Assembly: GCF_003319095.1 (NCBI RefSeq)
Contig: NZ_QOHI01000001.1
Location: forward strand, 1-64,000
Reading direction: 5' to 3'
From: Blastococcus sp. TBT05-19
Lineage (GTDB): Bacteria; Actinomycetota; Actinomycetes; Mycobacteriales; Geodermatophilaceae
Length of the DNA: 64,000 nucleotides
This document shows, piece by piece, positions 1 through 8,129 of this stretch. Positions within the stretch are counted from its first letter, which is position 1, and each line of letters starts with the position of its first letter. The translations under genes and the position numbers were made by a program. The notes under the pieces are model-generated. The model made no database searches and was not told where the DNA came from. It worked only from the letters and a program-made list of their open reading frames with translations.

Positions 1-5
1 ACAGA

Positions 6-122
6 GTTACGGCGGTCATGGCGAGAGGGAAACGCCCGGCAACATTCCGAACCCGGAAGCTAAGCCTCTCAGCGCCGATGGTACTGCCCTGGAGACGGGG
101 TGGGAGAGTAGGACGCCGCCGG
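6..122 (+). rRNA. rrf: 5S ribosomal RNA
   Basis: The stretch has the standard actinobacterial 5S layout. It opens with GTTACGGCGG and closes with the complementary CCGCCGG region. Between them are the conserved loop around TTCCGAACCCGGAAGCTAAG and the GATGGTACTG and GGGAGAGTAGG blocks. Length is about 117 nt. It is followed at once by a strong hairpin terminator, so it is the last gene of an rRNA operon whose 16S and 23S genes lie before the window. Ends are placed by eye to within a few bases. Confidence 0.95.
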
Positions 123-135
123 ACAACCATTCGCG

Positions 136-167
136 AAAGGCCCCCAGCCACCAGGCTGGGGGCCTTT
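136..167 (+). terminator. rRNA operon terminator hairpin
   Basis: Perfect 14-bp stem (AAAGGCCCCCAGCC and its complement) with an ACCA loop, starting 14 bp after the 5S rRNA. The downstream bases are TCGTCGTTCC, only weakly T-rich, as is usual in high-GC actinobacteria. The rest of the gap up to 377 shows no gene I can support. Confidence 0.9.
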
Positions 168-377
168 CGTCGTTCCCGCACCAGGGCCACGATGGCCATG
201 AGGCCCCTGGGGATCTCATGCTGTCGCGCACGGACCCAGCGCCTGCCCCGCGTCACAGTGACGGAACGGCGCGGAGTGGGCAGGGCGCGGGGGCATCGAG
301 CGCTGCCGGACTCCGGCACGTCTTTGCGCACGAGGTCTTCGTCGCCTCCGCCACCGCGGCCGATACGGTGAGCCGTC

Positions 378-704
378 GTGTCCACCGCAGGGAGCTCCGG
401 GTCCCGCCGCGCAGCCGCCGCCCTCGGCGCCGCGGCGGTAGTGGCGCTGACCGCCTGCGGCACCGACCCGGCGACGGCGCTGCAGGTGGCCGCGGAGGCG
501 GAGAGGGTGCTCGAGGAGCGGACCGGCGTCCCGGCCATGGTGTCCTGCCCGGGTGAGCTCGCTGCCGAGGCCGGCGCAGAGCTGCGCTGCGTCCTGACGC
601 CCGAGGGGGAGCCCGTGGAGTACGGCGTCCTCGTCACGGTGACCGCCGTCGACGGCGACGTGCTGGAGCTCGACGTCCAGGTGGACGACGAACCGACCGG
701 CTGA
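378..704 (+). CDS. DUF4333-like lipoprotein
   Basis: A secreted lipoprotein of 108 residues. An arginine-containing N-terminus and a short alanine-rich hydrophobic stretch end in the lipobox L-T-A-C, giving a mature protein that begins at the Cys near residue 27. The mature part has two cysteines, in VSCPGEL and LRCVL, spaced as in DUF4333 domains, which occur singly or in tandem on actinobacterial envelope proteins and have no known activity. The start is GTG. It stands alone between the rRNA terminator and the convergent egtE-like gene. Confidence 0.75.
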   Translation: MSTAGSSGSRRAAAALGAAAVVALTACGTDPATALQVAAEAERVLEERTGVPAMVSCPGELAAEAGAELRCVLTPEGEPVEYGVLVTVTAVDGDVLELDVQVDDEPTG

Positions 705-708
705 GGCC

Positions 709-1842
709 TCAGAGGGCCGCGGCCAGCGCCTCCAGGTCCTCGACCGCGGCGTCGAGGTGCGGGGAGACCCGCAGCACCGGGCCGGTCATCTCCCCCGGTG
801 CCCGCTCCGGACCGATGGCGCTGAGCACGATGCCGTGCTCGGTCAGCAGCCGGGTGCGGGTCTCGACGACGTCGACGCCGTCCGGGGGTCGCAGCGTGGT
901 GGTGGCGGTCGGCTCGTCGACCGGCTCGACCACCCGCCAACCGGCCACGCCGTCCAGGAGTTCGCGGGTGCACCGGCCCAGCGCGGCCAGCCGCTCGCGC
1001 ACCGCCACCGGCCCGGCCGCCAGGTGCTCCCCGGTGGCGACCACCAGCCCGATGCGTCCGGCCACGTGGGCCTCGCCCGACTCGAACGCCCGCATCGGCG
1101 GGATCCCCTCGGGCTCCGGCAGCACCGGGACGAGCTGGGCGGCGAGCGCCGGCCGGACGAACAGCATGCCGACGCCGCGCGGACCGGCCAGCCACTTGCG
1201 CGAGGTGCCGTAGACGGCGTCGGCGCCCAGGTCGACGTCGACGTGCCCCAGGGACTGGGCGGCGTCCAGGACCAGCGGCACGCCGGCCTCGCGGCACAGG
1301 CCGGCGATCTCGGCGGCCGGCTGCAGCAGCCCGCGGTGGCTGCCGATGTGCGTCAGCAGCAGGAAACGCGGCGGGTCGGTGGCCAGCATCCGCGCCACGC
1401 CCTCGAGGTCGGCCCGGCCGAGACCGTCGACGGGCAGCGGTTCGGGGTGCAGCCCGGCCGCGCGCAGCTGCGCGATGTTGGGGGCGTACTCCCCCGGCAC
1501 GCACGCGACCCGCGATCCGGCGGGGAGGCGCCACCCGCCGAGCAGCGCCACCAGCGCCGCCTGCGCGGACTCCACGAAGGCGACGTCCGCGGCGGCCATG
1601 CCCACCAGGCCGCCGAGGATCGAGCGTCCCTGCTGGAGCAGGTCGTCGGCGGTGGCCTCGGCGACGTACCCGCCCAGCTCGGCCTCGTGCCGCGCGTGGT
1701 GTGCCGCCGCCTCCAGCGCCCGGTGCGTCTGCCGGCTGGAGGCGGCGCTGTCCAGGTGCCGGCCCGCCGGCCGGGGACGGACGGAGCGCCAGTGGGCGCC
1801 CAGGTCCTCGTGGGGCAGGGCTGCGGGGGGCGGGGCGGTCAC
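709..1842 (-). CDS. egtE: EgtE-like PLP-dependent lyase (ergothioneine biosynthesis)
   Basis: A fold-type I, class V aminotransferase-like enzyme of 377 residues. The segment HLDSAASSRQ, the ARHEAELGGYVA block, the PGEYAPN block, the cofactor-binding DAAQ (193-196) and the PLP lysine K216 in SRKWLAGPRGVG follow mycobacterial EgtE in order, and the length is the family's usual one. EgtE cleaves the C-S bond of the hercynylcysteine sulfoxide conjugate to release ergothioneine. The partners egtA to egtD are not in this window, so the gene is either remote from them or serves a related lyase reaction. A role as a cysteine desulfurase-like enzyme is the alternative. Start is GTG. Confidence 0.82.
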   Translation of the reverse strand: MTAPPPAALPHEDLGAHWRSVRPRPAGRHLDSAASSRQTHRALEAAAHHARHEAELGGYVAEATADDLLQQGRSILGGLVGMAAADVAFVESAQAALVALLGGWRLPAGSRVACVPGEYAPNIAQLRAAGLHPEPLPVDGLGRADLEGVARMLATDPPRFLLLTHIGSHRGLLQPAAEIAGLCREAGVPLVLDAAQSLGHVDVDLGADAVYGTSRKWLAGPRGVGMLFVRPALAAQLVPVLPEPEGIPPMRAFESGEAHVAGRIGLVVATGEHLAAGPVAVRERLAALGRCTRELLDGVAGWRVVEPVDEPTATTTLRPPDGVDVVETRTRLLTEHGIVLSAIGPERAPGEMTGPVLRVSPHLDAAVEDLEALAAAL

Positions 1843-1873
1843 GGGGCCAACGCTAGGCGACGCAGGTGCGGGG

Positions 1874-2587
1874 TCAGCTGTCGAGCTGCCCGCGCGCGAC
1901 CGACACCCCCGAGTGCGTCGGGTCCCCGTCGATCGGCTCCACCGAGACGTCGACGACCGGGTACTCGCCGAGGTCCAGGCCGGCGGGCAGCTCGAAGGTC
2001 TGCGTCCCGGGGCGCAGCACCCCGAGCGGCACCATGTCGACGACCTGGGGCTCGATCAGCCACAGCTCGTAGTACTCGCCGTCCAGCGCGGGGGCTTCCA
2101 GGTCGACCTGCAGCGCGCGGGAGCCGTCCTCGCGGACCACGACCTCGGCTCGGCCGCTCGCCTGCTCGTCGTTGAGCGGGTCGAGGGCGACTGCGGTCAC
2201 GGACTCCGTCGCGTCGCCGCCCCGGAGCACGGCGGTGACGCCGGCGCCGAGCACGGCTCCGGCGACGGCCGCGGCGGCCACCAGGACCAAGCCGCGCCGT
2301 CGGCTGCGGAACGGGAGGACCTGGGCGCCGACCGGCTCCGGGGTGAGGGAGTCGGGTGCGACCGTCGTGCCGGTCGCGGCGGCGATCGCGGCCCAGACCG
2401 ACGGCGGCGGCTCGACGGCAGGACCCGGCTCCGCGAGCTCGGGGACGGCGACGGCGTCCACCGCGCGGCGCAGCGAGGTCACCTCCCCCCGGCACCGGTC
2501 GCAGGCGGCCAGGTGGAGGGCGTCGTCGTCCGGCAGCGGCTCTCGCAGCGCGGCGAGGGCGAGCTGCTCAGGCAGGCAGTGCTGCAC
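1874..2587 (-). CDS. Anti-sigma factor, RskA/ZAS type
   Basis: A membrane anti-sigma factor of 237 residues. The N-terminal cytoplasmic part carries the zinc-binding anti-sigma motif H-x3-C-x2-C (HLAACDRC). One transmembrane segment follows a basic stretch (SRRRG) at about residue 100, and the extracytoplasmic half matches the RskA C-terminal domain. It would hold the sigma factor just upstream inactive until cleaved. I prefer the second of two adjacent GTGs (2587): GGAGG lies six bases upstream of it, whereas the first GTG (2593) abuts that site. The start lies inside the end of the sigma gene, indicating translational coupling. Confidence 0.85.
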   Translation of the reverse strand: MQHCLPEQLALAALREPLPDDDALHLAACDRCRGEVTSLRRAVDAVAVPELAEPGPAVEPPPSVWAAIAAATGTTVAPDSLTPEPVGAQVLPFRSRRRGLVLVAAAAVAGAVLGAGVTAVLRGGDATESVTAVALDPLNDEQASGRAEVVVREDGSRALQVDLEAPALDGEYYELWLIEPQVVDMVPLGVLRPGTQTFELPAGLDLGEYPVVDVSVEPIDGDPTHSGVSVARGQLDS

Positions 2588-3170
2588 CGTCACCCTCCAA
2601 TCGGCTCCTCAGGCGTTCCAGCGTGCGGCGGATGTGGGACTTCACGGTGCCCAGGGGAAGCCCCGTGCGTTCGGCGATCTGGGCGTGGGTCAGATCGGCG
2701 AAGAACGCCAGCTCGATGATCCCCCGCTGGGGCTGGCCGAGGCGGTCGAGCTCGTCGAGGACCAGCACCCGGTCGGCGACGACGCTGTCCACCCCCGGTC
2801 CGTAGCCGGCGACGGGTGCGGCCTGCGCCTGGCTCATCGCGGCGTCGGCCTCCCGGCGCTGGCGCTCGCGACGGGCCCAGGTGTCGGCGATCTTGTGCCG
2901 GCAGATGCCGACCAGCCAGGCCGGGAGCGGCGAGGCCTCGGGGCGGAAGCGGGCTCGTCCCGTCCACGCCGCGATGAAGGTCTGCTGGGTGACGTCCTCG
3001 GCGTCCGGCCCCGGGCCGAAGGCGCGCACCGCCATGCCGTGGACCTGGCCGGCCCAGCGCTCGTACGCCAGCGCGAGCGCGCACTCGTCGCCGGCGGCGA
3101 ACCGGCGGCCGACCTCCACGTCGTCCAGGTTCGCGGCGCTGTGCCTCACCGACCCCTGGTCCACGGCCAC
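2568..3170 (-). CDS. ECF RNA polymerase sigma factor, SigK-like
   Basis: A group IV sigma factor of 200 residues. Region 2 is visible as the segment with PDAEDVTQQTFIAAW, and region 4 as the helix-turn-helix HAQIAERTGLPLGTVKSHI. It is followed by an overlapping RskA-type anti-sigma gene, the arrangement of mycobacterial sigK-rskA. Upstream on the same strand are a sortase and a DUF4397 surface protein, so envelope surface proteins are the likely regulon. The reading frame stays open further upstream but would overlap the sortase gene. The GTG at 3170 (or 3164) fits the family length better. Confidence 0.85.
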   Translation of the reverse strand: MAVDQGSVRHSAANLDDVEVGRRFAAGDECALALAYERWAGQVHGMAVRAFGPGPDAEDVTQQTFIAAWTGRARFRPEASPLPAWLVGICRHKIADTWARRERQRREADAAMSQAQAAPVAGYGPGVDSVVADRVLVLDELDRLGQPQRGIIELAFFADLTHAQIAERTGLPLGTVKSHIRRTLERLRSRLEGDGAALPA

Positions 3171-3211
3171 GACGCTACCGAGAACCGGCCGTCGCAGGGC
3201 GACCGCCCCGC

Positions 3212-3859
3212 TCACGAGACGGGCTCCGCGACGACCACGACGTTGTCGCGGTAGCTCCGCAGCTCGGGGAGGAACGGTCCGCCGCAGGTCACCACCACCA
3301 GCCGCGGCGGCCCGTCGCGGCCGAAGATCCGGTCCACCGGCAGGGCCTGCTTGGTGATCGTCTCCCGGGACATGACCTGCCACCGGGTCGGGGTGCCGGT
3401 GGCGTCGGTGACGACGATCTCGTCGCCGACCTCGGCGTCCCGCAGGGGCGCCAGTGCGCCCGGGCCCTGCTCGCGGTCGTCGACGTGGCCGCCGAGGACG
3501 GCGGACCCGCTGGCCCCGGGAGGCGGTCCGAAGCGGTACCACCCCACGCGGGAGACGTCGTCCGGCAGCTCCATCTGCCCGTCGGCCGCAACCCCGAGTG
3601 CGTCGACCGGGGCGTCGATGCCGAGCTCCGGGACGGTGAGCCGGGTCGGAGCGGGCGCCGGCGTGGCAGCGACCGGCTGTGCTGGACGCGTGGGTACGGA
3701 GGGGAGCAGGCCCGCCCCGGCCCCGGGGGATGGGGGTGCGGGGAGGGCCTGCTCGACCGGGACGCCCGCCGCCGCCTCCGGCCCGGTCAGCGCCCAGGCG
3801 GTGGGGGCGCCGACGGCCAGGGCGAGGCCCAGGACGGCTGTGGCGGCGGCGGGTCGCAC
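3212..3859 (-). CDS. Class F sortase
   Basis: A membrane-anchored transpeptidase of 215 residues that would attach a surface protein to the cell wall or process it. An N-terminal signal/anchor (about residues 5-22) and a Pro/Ala-rich linker precede the sortase barrel. The catalytic triad is visible: H125 in LGGHVDD, C192 in VVTCGGPF, and R204 in LRSYRDN. The short TCGG-type active site and lack of a C-terminal anchor fit class F. The GTG at 3859 has a good GAGGAGA site. It follows the DUF4397 gene by 13 bp in one operon, making that protein the likely client. Confidence 0.88.
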   Translation of the reverse strand: MRPAAATAVLGLALAVGAPTAWALTGPEAAAGVPVEQALPAPPSPGAGAGLLPSVPTRPAQPVAATPAPAPTRLTVPELGIDAPVDALGVAADGQMELPDDVSRVGWYRFGPPPGASGSAVLGGHVDDREQGPGALAPLRDAEVGDEIVVTDATGTPTRWQVMSRETITKQALPVDRIFGRDGPPRLVVVTCGGPFLPELRSYRDNVVVVAEPVS

Positions 3860-3872
3860 GGGATCTCCTCGA

Positions 3873-4691
3873 TCAGCCGCGGGTGCGGGCGAGGCGGAGG
3901 GCGCCGGCACCGGCGGCGACGAGGCCCACCACCGAGAGCGCGGCCACGGCCGGGAGCGCGCCGTCCTGGTCGACCAGGCCGGCCGAGCCTCCGGGAACGC
4001 CGGTCGGCATCGAGTGCATGCCGCTGATCGTCTGGACGGCGAGCTCGTAGCCGGCGTCACCGTTGCCCCAGGCGTAGACGATGGTCGAGGTGCCCTCCGC
4101 CAGGGTCAGGTCGGCCGGGCCGATGGCGACGGTGTCGGTGCCCGCGAGGACGACGTCGGCAGTGATCGTGCCCGCGGGAACGGTGAGCGACGCCTCGTCG
4201 GGGTTGGTGAGCCCCTCGACGACCGGGGTGCCACCGGCGCGGACGTCGACGGCCGGGGCGGCGGCGGTGTGCCGGACGGTGACCCGCGCCTGACCGGCCG
4301 GGATGGCGGAGGTGTCGTTGACGAACGGCGTGAGGACCGGCGTGCCGTCCTCCTTCAGGTGCGCGACCACGGTGGCGTTGGCGCCCGCCGGGACTGCCAC
4401 GCCGTTCGCCGACAGCAGCGGTGCGCCGGACCCGTCGGCGGCGTCGGCAGGGAAGATCGCCAGGTCGTAGGAGCCCGCAGGGAGCTGCAGGGGGTCGGTG
4501 AGGGTGCCCGGCTGGAAGTCGTCGATCAGACGCTCGCCGTCGGCGTAGACGTCGACCGGGGTGTCCGGGATGGCGTGCAGGACGGAGACGGTGGCGGTGT
4601 CGGCGGCGGTCGCCGGGGTGGCGACCAGGACCAGACCGCCGGTGATGGCAGCCGCGCCGGCGGCGCTGCCGAAGGTGCGCAGGGTGCTCAC
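3873..4691 (-). CDS. DUF4397 cell-surface protein
   Basis: A secreted protein of 272 residues. It has a signal peptide ending near ATPATAA (residues 23-29), then two DUF4397 beta modules, each with a VSVLHAIPDTPVDVY-type opening (the second reads VTVRHTAAAPAVDV). A C-terminal hydrophobic helix ends in RLARTRG. That tail looks like a wall-sorting signal, but no standard LPxTG is present; SMPTG lies before the helix and is the nearest candidate. The GTG start has an AAGGAAG site. It heads the operon with sortase, sigma factor and anti-sigma factor. The 170-bp upstream gap probably holds the promoter. Confidence 0.85.
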   Translation of the reverse strand: MSTLRTFGSAAGAAAITGGLVLVATPATAADTATVSVLHAIPDTPVDVYADGERLIDDFQPGTLTDPLQLPAGSYDLAIFPADAADGSGAPLLSANGVAVPAGANATVVAHLKEDGTPVLTPFVNDTSAIPAGQARVTVRHTAAAPAVDVRAGGTPVVEGLTNPDEASLTVPAGTITADVVLAGTDTVAIGPADLTLAEGTSTIVYAWGNGDAGYELAVQTISGMHSMPTGVPGGSAGLVDQDGALPAVAALSVVGLVAAGAGALRLARTRG

Positions 4692-4861
4692 GAGATCTTC
4701 CTTCCGGAGGGGGGGACTGCCTTGTGACCACCTCTTCCAGGGGACCGTCCGGCGCGGATGCAGTTGAGTGTTGAACTTTTTCGTTCGCCGGGTCGGGGAT
4801 CAGCCGACCGTCCGGCCTGGCCGGCGAGCCACCGGCCGGGCCGAACCGGCAGGATGGCCGG

Positions 4862-5329
4862 GTGCAGGACCGCGACCGTGACGCCGAGGGCAGGGCGCGC
4901 AACGCCCGGCCGCGTGACGCGCTGGGCCGGCCGCTGCCGCACGGCGCCGTCGGCGAGGACCGGGCGCCCGAGGGGATCGTCCGGGAGCCGCAGGTGGCGC
5001 TCGCCGAGGCGCAGGCGCTGCTCGACGCGGGCCGGCCCTTCCACGCCCACGAGGTGCTCGAGGACGCTTGGAAGTCCGCGCCGGAGGACGAGCGCCGGCT
5101 GTGGCGCGGGCTCGCCCAGCTCGCCGTCGGCCTGACGCACGCCGCACGCGGCAACGACCCGGGCGCGACGACGCTGCTCGAGCGGGGCGCGGGCAACATC
5201 GAGCCGTACGCCGATCGCCGTCCGCACGGGGTGGACGTGCCGGGACTGGTCACCTGGGCCCACCGGCTGGCCGCGGAGCCCGCCGGTGGGCGCGATCCCG
5301 CCGCGGGCGCGCCCCGGCTGCTGGGCTGA
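4862..5329 (+). CDS. DUF309 family protein
   Basis: A small helical protein of 155 residues. The DUF309 signature is seen from about residue 55 on, including the paired-histidine helix FHAHEVLEDAWK and the WRGLAQLAVGLTHAARGN segment. The first 40 residues are charged and probably disordered. The domain resembles a metal-binding helical bundle but no activity is established. It converges on the photolyase gene with only 3 bp between the stops. Confidence 0.8.
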   Translation: MQDRDRDAEGRARNARPRDALGRPLPHGAVGEDRAPEGIVREPQVALAEAQALLDAGRPFHAHEVLEDAWKSAPEDERRLWRGLAQLAVGLTHAARGNDPGATTLLERGAGNIEPYADRRPHGVDVPGLVTWAHRLAAEPAGGRDPAAGAPRLLG

Positions 5330-5332
5330 CGG

Positions 5333-6688
5333 TCAGCCCGCGCGGACGCGGGCGTACCGGTCCAGGGCCACCTGCCGCTCGTGCGCGTGGTCGACGACCG
5401 GCTCGGGATAGCCGGCCGGGATCCCGCCGGGCGCCGTCCACGGCTCGTGGACGTGCTTCGGGTCGAGGTCGCGCAGCTCGGGCACCCACCGCTTCACGTA
5501 GGCGCCGTCCGGGTCGAACTTCTTGCCCTGGGTGATCGGGTTGAAGACGCGGTAGTACGGCGCGGCGTCGGTCCCGGTGCCGGCGACCCACTGCCAGCCG
5601 TGGTTGTTGCTGGCCAGGTCGCCGTCGACCAGGTGCTGCATGAAGTGGCGGGCGCCCAGCGTCCACTCCTGGTGCAGGTCCTTGACGAGGAAGGAGGCGA
5701 CGATCATCCGCACCCGGTTGTGCACGTACGCCTCCCCCAGCAGCTGGCGCATGCCGGCGTCGACGATCGGGAAGCCGGTGCGGCCGGCCTGCCATGCCGC
5801 CACCAGCGCGTCGGCGTCCGGGCCGCTGTCGTAGCCCATGGCCTGCAGCTCCGGGCGCAGGTACTCCCGGGCCGACTCCGGCCGGTGCCACAGCACGTCG
5901 GCGTAGAAGTCCCGCCAGGCCAGCTCGTCGGTGTAGCGGCGCACGGACTCGGTCTGCTCCGCGGCGGCCAGGTCGGCCAGCAGCGTGCGGGGGTGGATGC
6001 AGCCGTACTTCAGGTAGGCCGACATCCGGCTGGTCCCCTGGCCGGCCGGCACGTTGCGCCCGTCGGCGTACCCGAGCAGCCGCTCGTCGCGGAAGCGCTC
6101 CCACGCCGCCAGCGCCGCGGCCTCGCCGGCCGCGGGCAGCTCGACGTCGCCGACGTCCGGGGCGGGTCGCAGGTCCTCGGAGCGGACGCCGGTGCGCCAC
6201 CGGACGCCTCCGGGTGTGGACGCCGGCGCGCGCCAGCCGTGCTCGCGCCAGGCGCGGGCGAAGGGTGAGTAGACGCGGAACGGCGTCCCGTCGCGCTTGG
6301 TGATCCGGCCCGGCGTCACCGCGTAGGGCGAGCCGGTGCGGACCAGCGGCACGTCGCCCAGCGCGCGCTCCACCGCGTCGTCCCGCTGCCGCCCGTACGG
6401 ACCGGCGTCCGCGCTGACGTGCACCGACGTCGCCCCGACCTCGTGGGCCAGCTCCGGCAGCACCCGCGACGGATCGCCGTTCCGCAGCACCAGGGCGCCG
6501 TCGAGGTCGGCGTCCAGCGCCCCCAGGCAGTCGAGCAGGAAGCGGCGGCGCGGCTCGCCGGACGGACCCCACAGCCGGTCGTCGAACACGAACACCGGGA
6601 CGACGTCGCCGTCCGCGGCCGCCGCGAGCAGCGCGGGGTGGTCCCGCAGTCGCAGGTCCCGCCGGAACCAGAGCAGCGCGGTGGGCAC
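5333..6688 (-). CDS. phrB: Deoxyribodipyrimidine photo-lyase
   Basis: A flavoprotein of 451 residues that repairs cyclobutane pyrimidine dimers using blue light. The N-terminal antenna domain begins ALLWFRRDLRLRDHPAL. The C-terminal FAD domain contains TSRMSAYLKYGCIHPR, ELAWRDFYADVLW, NHGWQWVAGTGTDAAPYYR and FNPITQGKKFD. The conserved tryptophans of the electron-transfer chain appear present. It is a class I CPD photolyase by these motifs. The start is the GTG at 6688, which places the antenna domain at the N-terminus as usual. It shares a 96-bp divergent promoter region with a DNA glycosylase gene. Confidence 0.93.
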   Translation of the reverse strand: MPTALLWFRRDLRLRDHPALLAAAADGDVVPVFVFDDRLWGPSGEPRRRFLLDCLGALDADLDGALVLRNGDPSRVLPELAHEVGATSVHVSADAGPYGRQRDDAVERALGDVPLVRTGSPYAVTPGRITKRDGTPFRVYSPFARAWREHGWRAPASTPGGVRWRTGVRSEDLRPAPDVGDVELPAAGEAAALAAWERFRDERLLGYADGRNVPAGQGTSRMSAYLKYGCIHPRTLLADLAAAEQTESVRRYTDELAWRDFYADVLWHRPESAREYLRPELQAMGYDSGPDADALVAAWQAGRTGFPIVDAGMRQLLGEAYVHNRVRMIVASFLVKDLHQEWTLGARHFMQHLVDGDLASNNHGWQWVAGTGTDAAPYYRVFNPITQGKKFDPDGAYVKRWVPELRDLDPKHVHEPWTAPGGIPAGYPEPVVDHAHERQVALDRYARVRAG

Positions 6689-6784
6689 CCGGCCGAGCGT
6701 ATGGAGGTTCTGGGCAGCCCGCTCGCCGGAGAAGCACCCGATCGGGGACGGCGGGAGGGTCCGATCCGCGCGATCATGGTCGCC

Positions 6785-7654
6785 ATGCCGGAGCTGCCCG
6801 AGGTGGAGGCGCTGGCGGCGTTCCTCCAGGAGAACGCCGTCGGCCACGTGCTCGCGCGCGCCGACCTGGCCGCCGTCCAGGCGATCAAGACCTTCGACCC
6901 GCCGCTGTCCGCGCTCGGCGGGCTGGAGATCACCGGCGCCGGGCGGCACGGCAAGTTCCTCGACCTCGACGTCTCCGGTGTGCACCTCGTCGTGCACCTG
7001 GCGCGGGCGGGCTGGCTGCACTGGCGGGAGAACCTGCCCACGGCACCGCCGAAGCCCGGCAAGGGGCCGCTGGCGCTGCGGGTGCACCTCGACTCTGTCG
7101 ACTCCCCGCCCGCCCGAGGCTTCGACCTCACCGAGCAGGGCACCCGGAAGGGGCTGGCGATCTACGTCGTCCGGTCGCCGTCGGAGGTTCCCGGGATCAC
7201 CCGGCTCGGGCCCGACGCCCTCCAGGTCGACCGGGAGGACTTCGCGCGGCTGATGGCCGGGCGCAGCGGCCAGCTCAAGGGCGCGCTCACCGACCAGACG
7301 CTGATCTCCGGCATCGGCAACGCCTACTCCGACGAGATCCTGCACGCCGCTCGGCTCTCGCCGTTCAAGGGTGCGGACAAGCTCAAGGACGACGAACTGG
7401 TCCGTCTCTTCGACGCGATGCGGACGACGCTGACCGAGGCGCTGGAGCGGCAGCGCGGGCAGAAGGCGGCCACGATGAAGGGCGAGAAGCGCTCGGGCCT
7501 GCAGGTGCACGCCCGCACCGGCCTGCCGTGCCCGGTCTGCGGCGACACCGTGCGCGAGGTCAGCTTCGCCGACACCTCGCTGCAGTACTGCCCGACCTGC
7601 CAGACCGGCGGCAAGCCGCTGGCCGACCGGCGGATGTCGAAGCTCCTCCGCTGA
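6785..7654 (+). CDS. Fpg/Nei family DNA glycosylase
   Basis: A base-excision repair glycosylase/AP lyase of 289 residues. It starts MPELPEVEALA, so after Met removal proline is the catalytic nucleophile and the following glutamate the acid. GRHGKFLDL carries the conserved lysine. The helix-two-turn-helix is LISGIGNAYSDEILHAARLSP, and a C4 zinc finger (CPVC and CPTC) closes the protein. Odd point: Fpg normally has Arg-Ser-Thr before the last CPxC, but here the segment reads DTSLQYCPTC, so that DNA-contacting Arg seems absent. This suggests an actinobacterial Fpg paralogue rather than the housekeeping MutM. It is divergent from the photolyase. Confidence 0.88.
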   Translation: MPELPEVEALAAFLQENAVGHVLARADLAAVQAIKTFDPPLSALGGLEITGAGRHGKFLDLDVSGVHLVVHLARAGWLHWRENLPTAPPKPGKGPLALRVHLDSVDSPPARGFDLTEQGTRKGLAIYVVRSPSEVPGITRLGPDALQVDREDFARLMAGRSGQLKGALTDQTLISGIGNAYSDEILHAARLSPFKGADKLKDDELVRLFDAMRTTLTEALERQRGQKAATMKGEKRSGLQVHARTGLPCPVCGDTVREVSFADTSLQYCPTCQTGGKPLADRRMSKLLR

Positions 7655-7672
7655 GGCGCAGCCCGGGTCCGG

Positions 7673-8077
7673 TCAGCCACCGGAACCGGCAGCGAGCCGG
7701 TGGAGGAGGTCCGCGGTGCCCGCTCCGTGCTCCCGCAGCAAGGCCTCCAGCTGTGCCGCCGTCCCGCGCCCGTTGACGTCGGCGGTCGCGCCGTCGGCGA
7801 TGTCGTGCAGCGCCGTGCGGGCCTGGTCGGCGGGCAGGCCGAGGTGGTCGCCGGCCTGGTGCGCGGCATCGGCGGCGGCGTGGAACATGGCCTGGACCGC
7901 CCCGCTGAGCTGCTCCGGGCCCAGGTGCAGGTCGGTGGCCAGCGCGACCAGCCCGGCGACGGCCGGCGACACGCCCCCGTCCGCCGTCGGCCGGTCTCCC
8001 TCGAGGACGGGCGCCGCCGGCACGCCGGCTGGGTCGGCGGGCTGGGGGCGGTTCCAGAGACGGCGGAGACTGCGCAT
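7673..8077 (-). CDS. Hypothetical protein
   Basis: Unrecognised protein of 134 residues. The N-terminus is basic (MRSLRRLWNRPQ), followed by a Pro/Ala/Asp linker. A helical C-terminal half is rich in Ala, His and Asp, with a segment ALHDIADGATADVNGRGT. No signal peptide or membrane segment is seen. It converges on the glycosylase gene with 18 bp between and lies downstream of the MBL hydrolase on the same strand, with 52 bp between them. Confidence 0.65.
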   Translation of the reverse strand: MRSLRRLWNRPQPADPAGVPAAPVLEGDRPTADGGVSPAVAGLVALATDLHLGPEQLSGAVQAMFHAAADAAHQAGDHLGLPADQARTALHDIADGATADVNGRGTAAQLEALLREHGAGTADLLHRLAAGSGG

Positions 8078-8129
8078 GCCGACAGTCTGGCCAGTTCCCC
8101 CGGGAGCGGCGCGCCGGTGCAGGGGCGGC

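Noticed and set aside
3171..3542. N-terminal extension of the ECF sigma factor.
   Set aside because: The open frame overlaps the whole 3' half of the sortase gene and its translation is Arg/Gly-rich noise; the family length and GTG at 3170 fit better.
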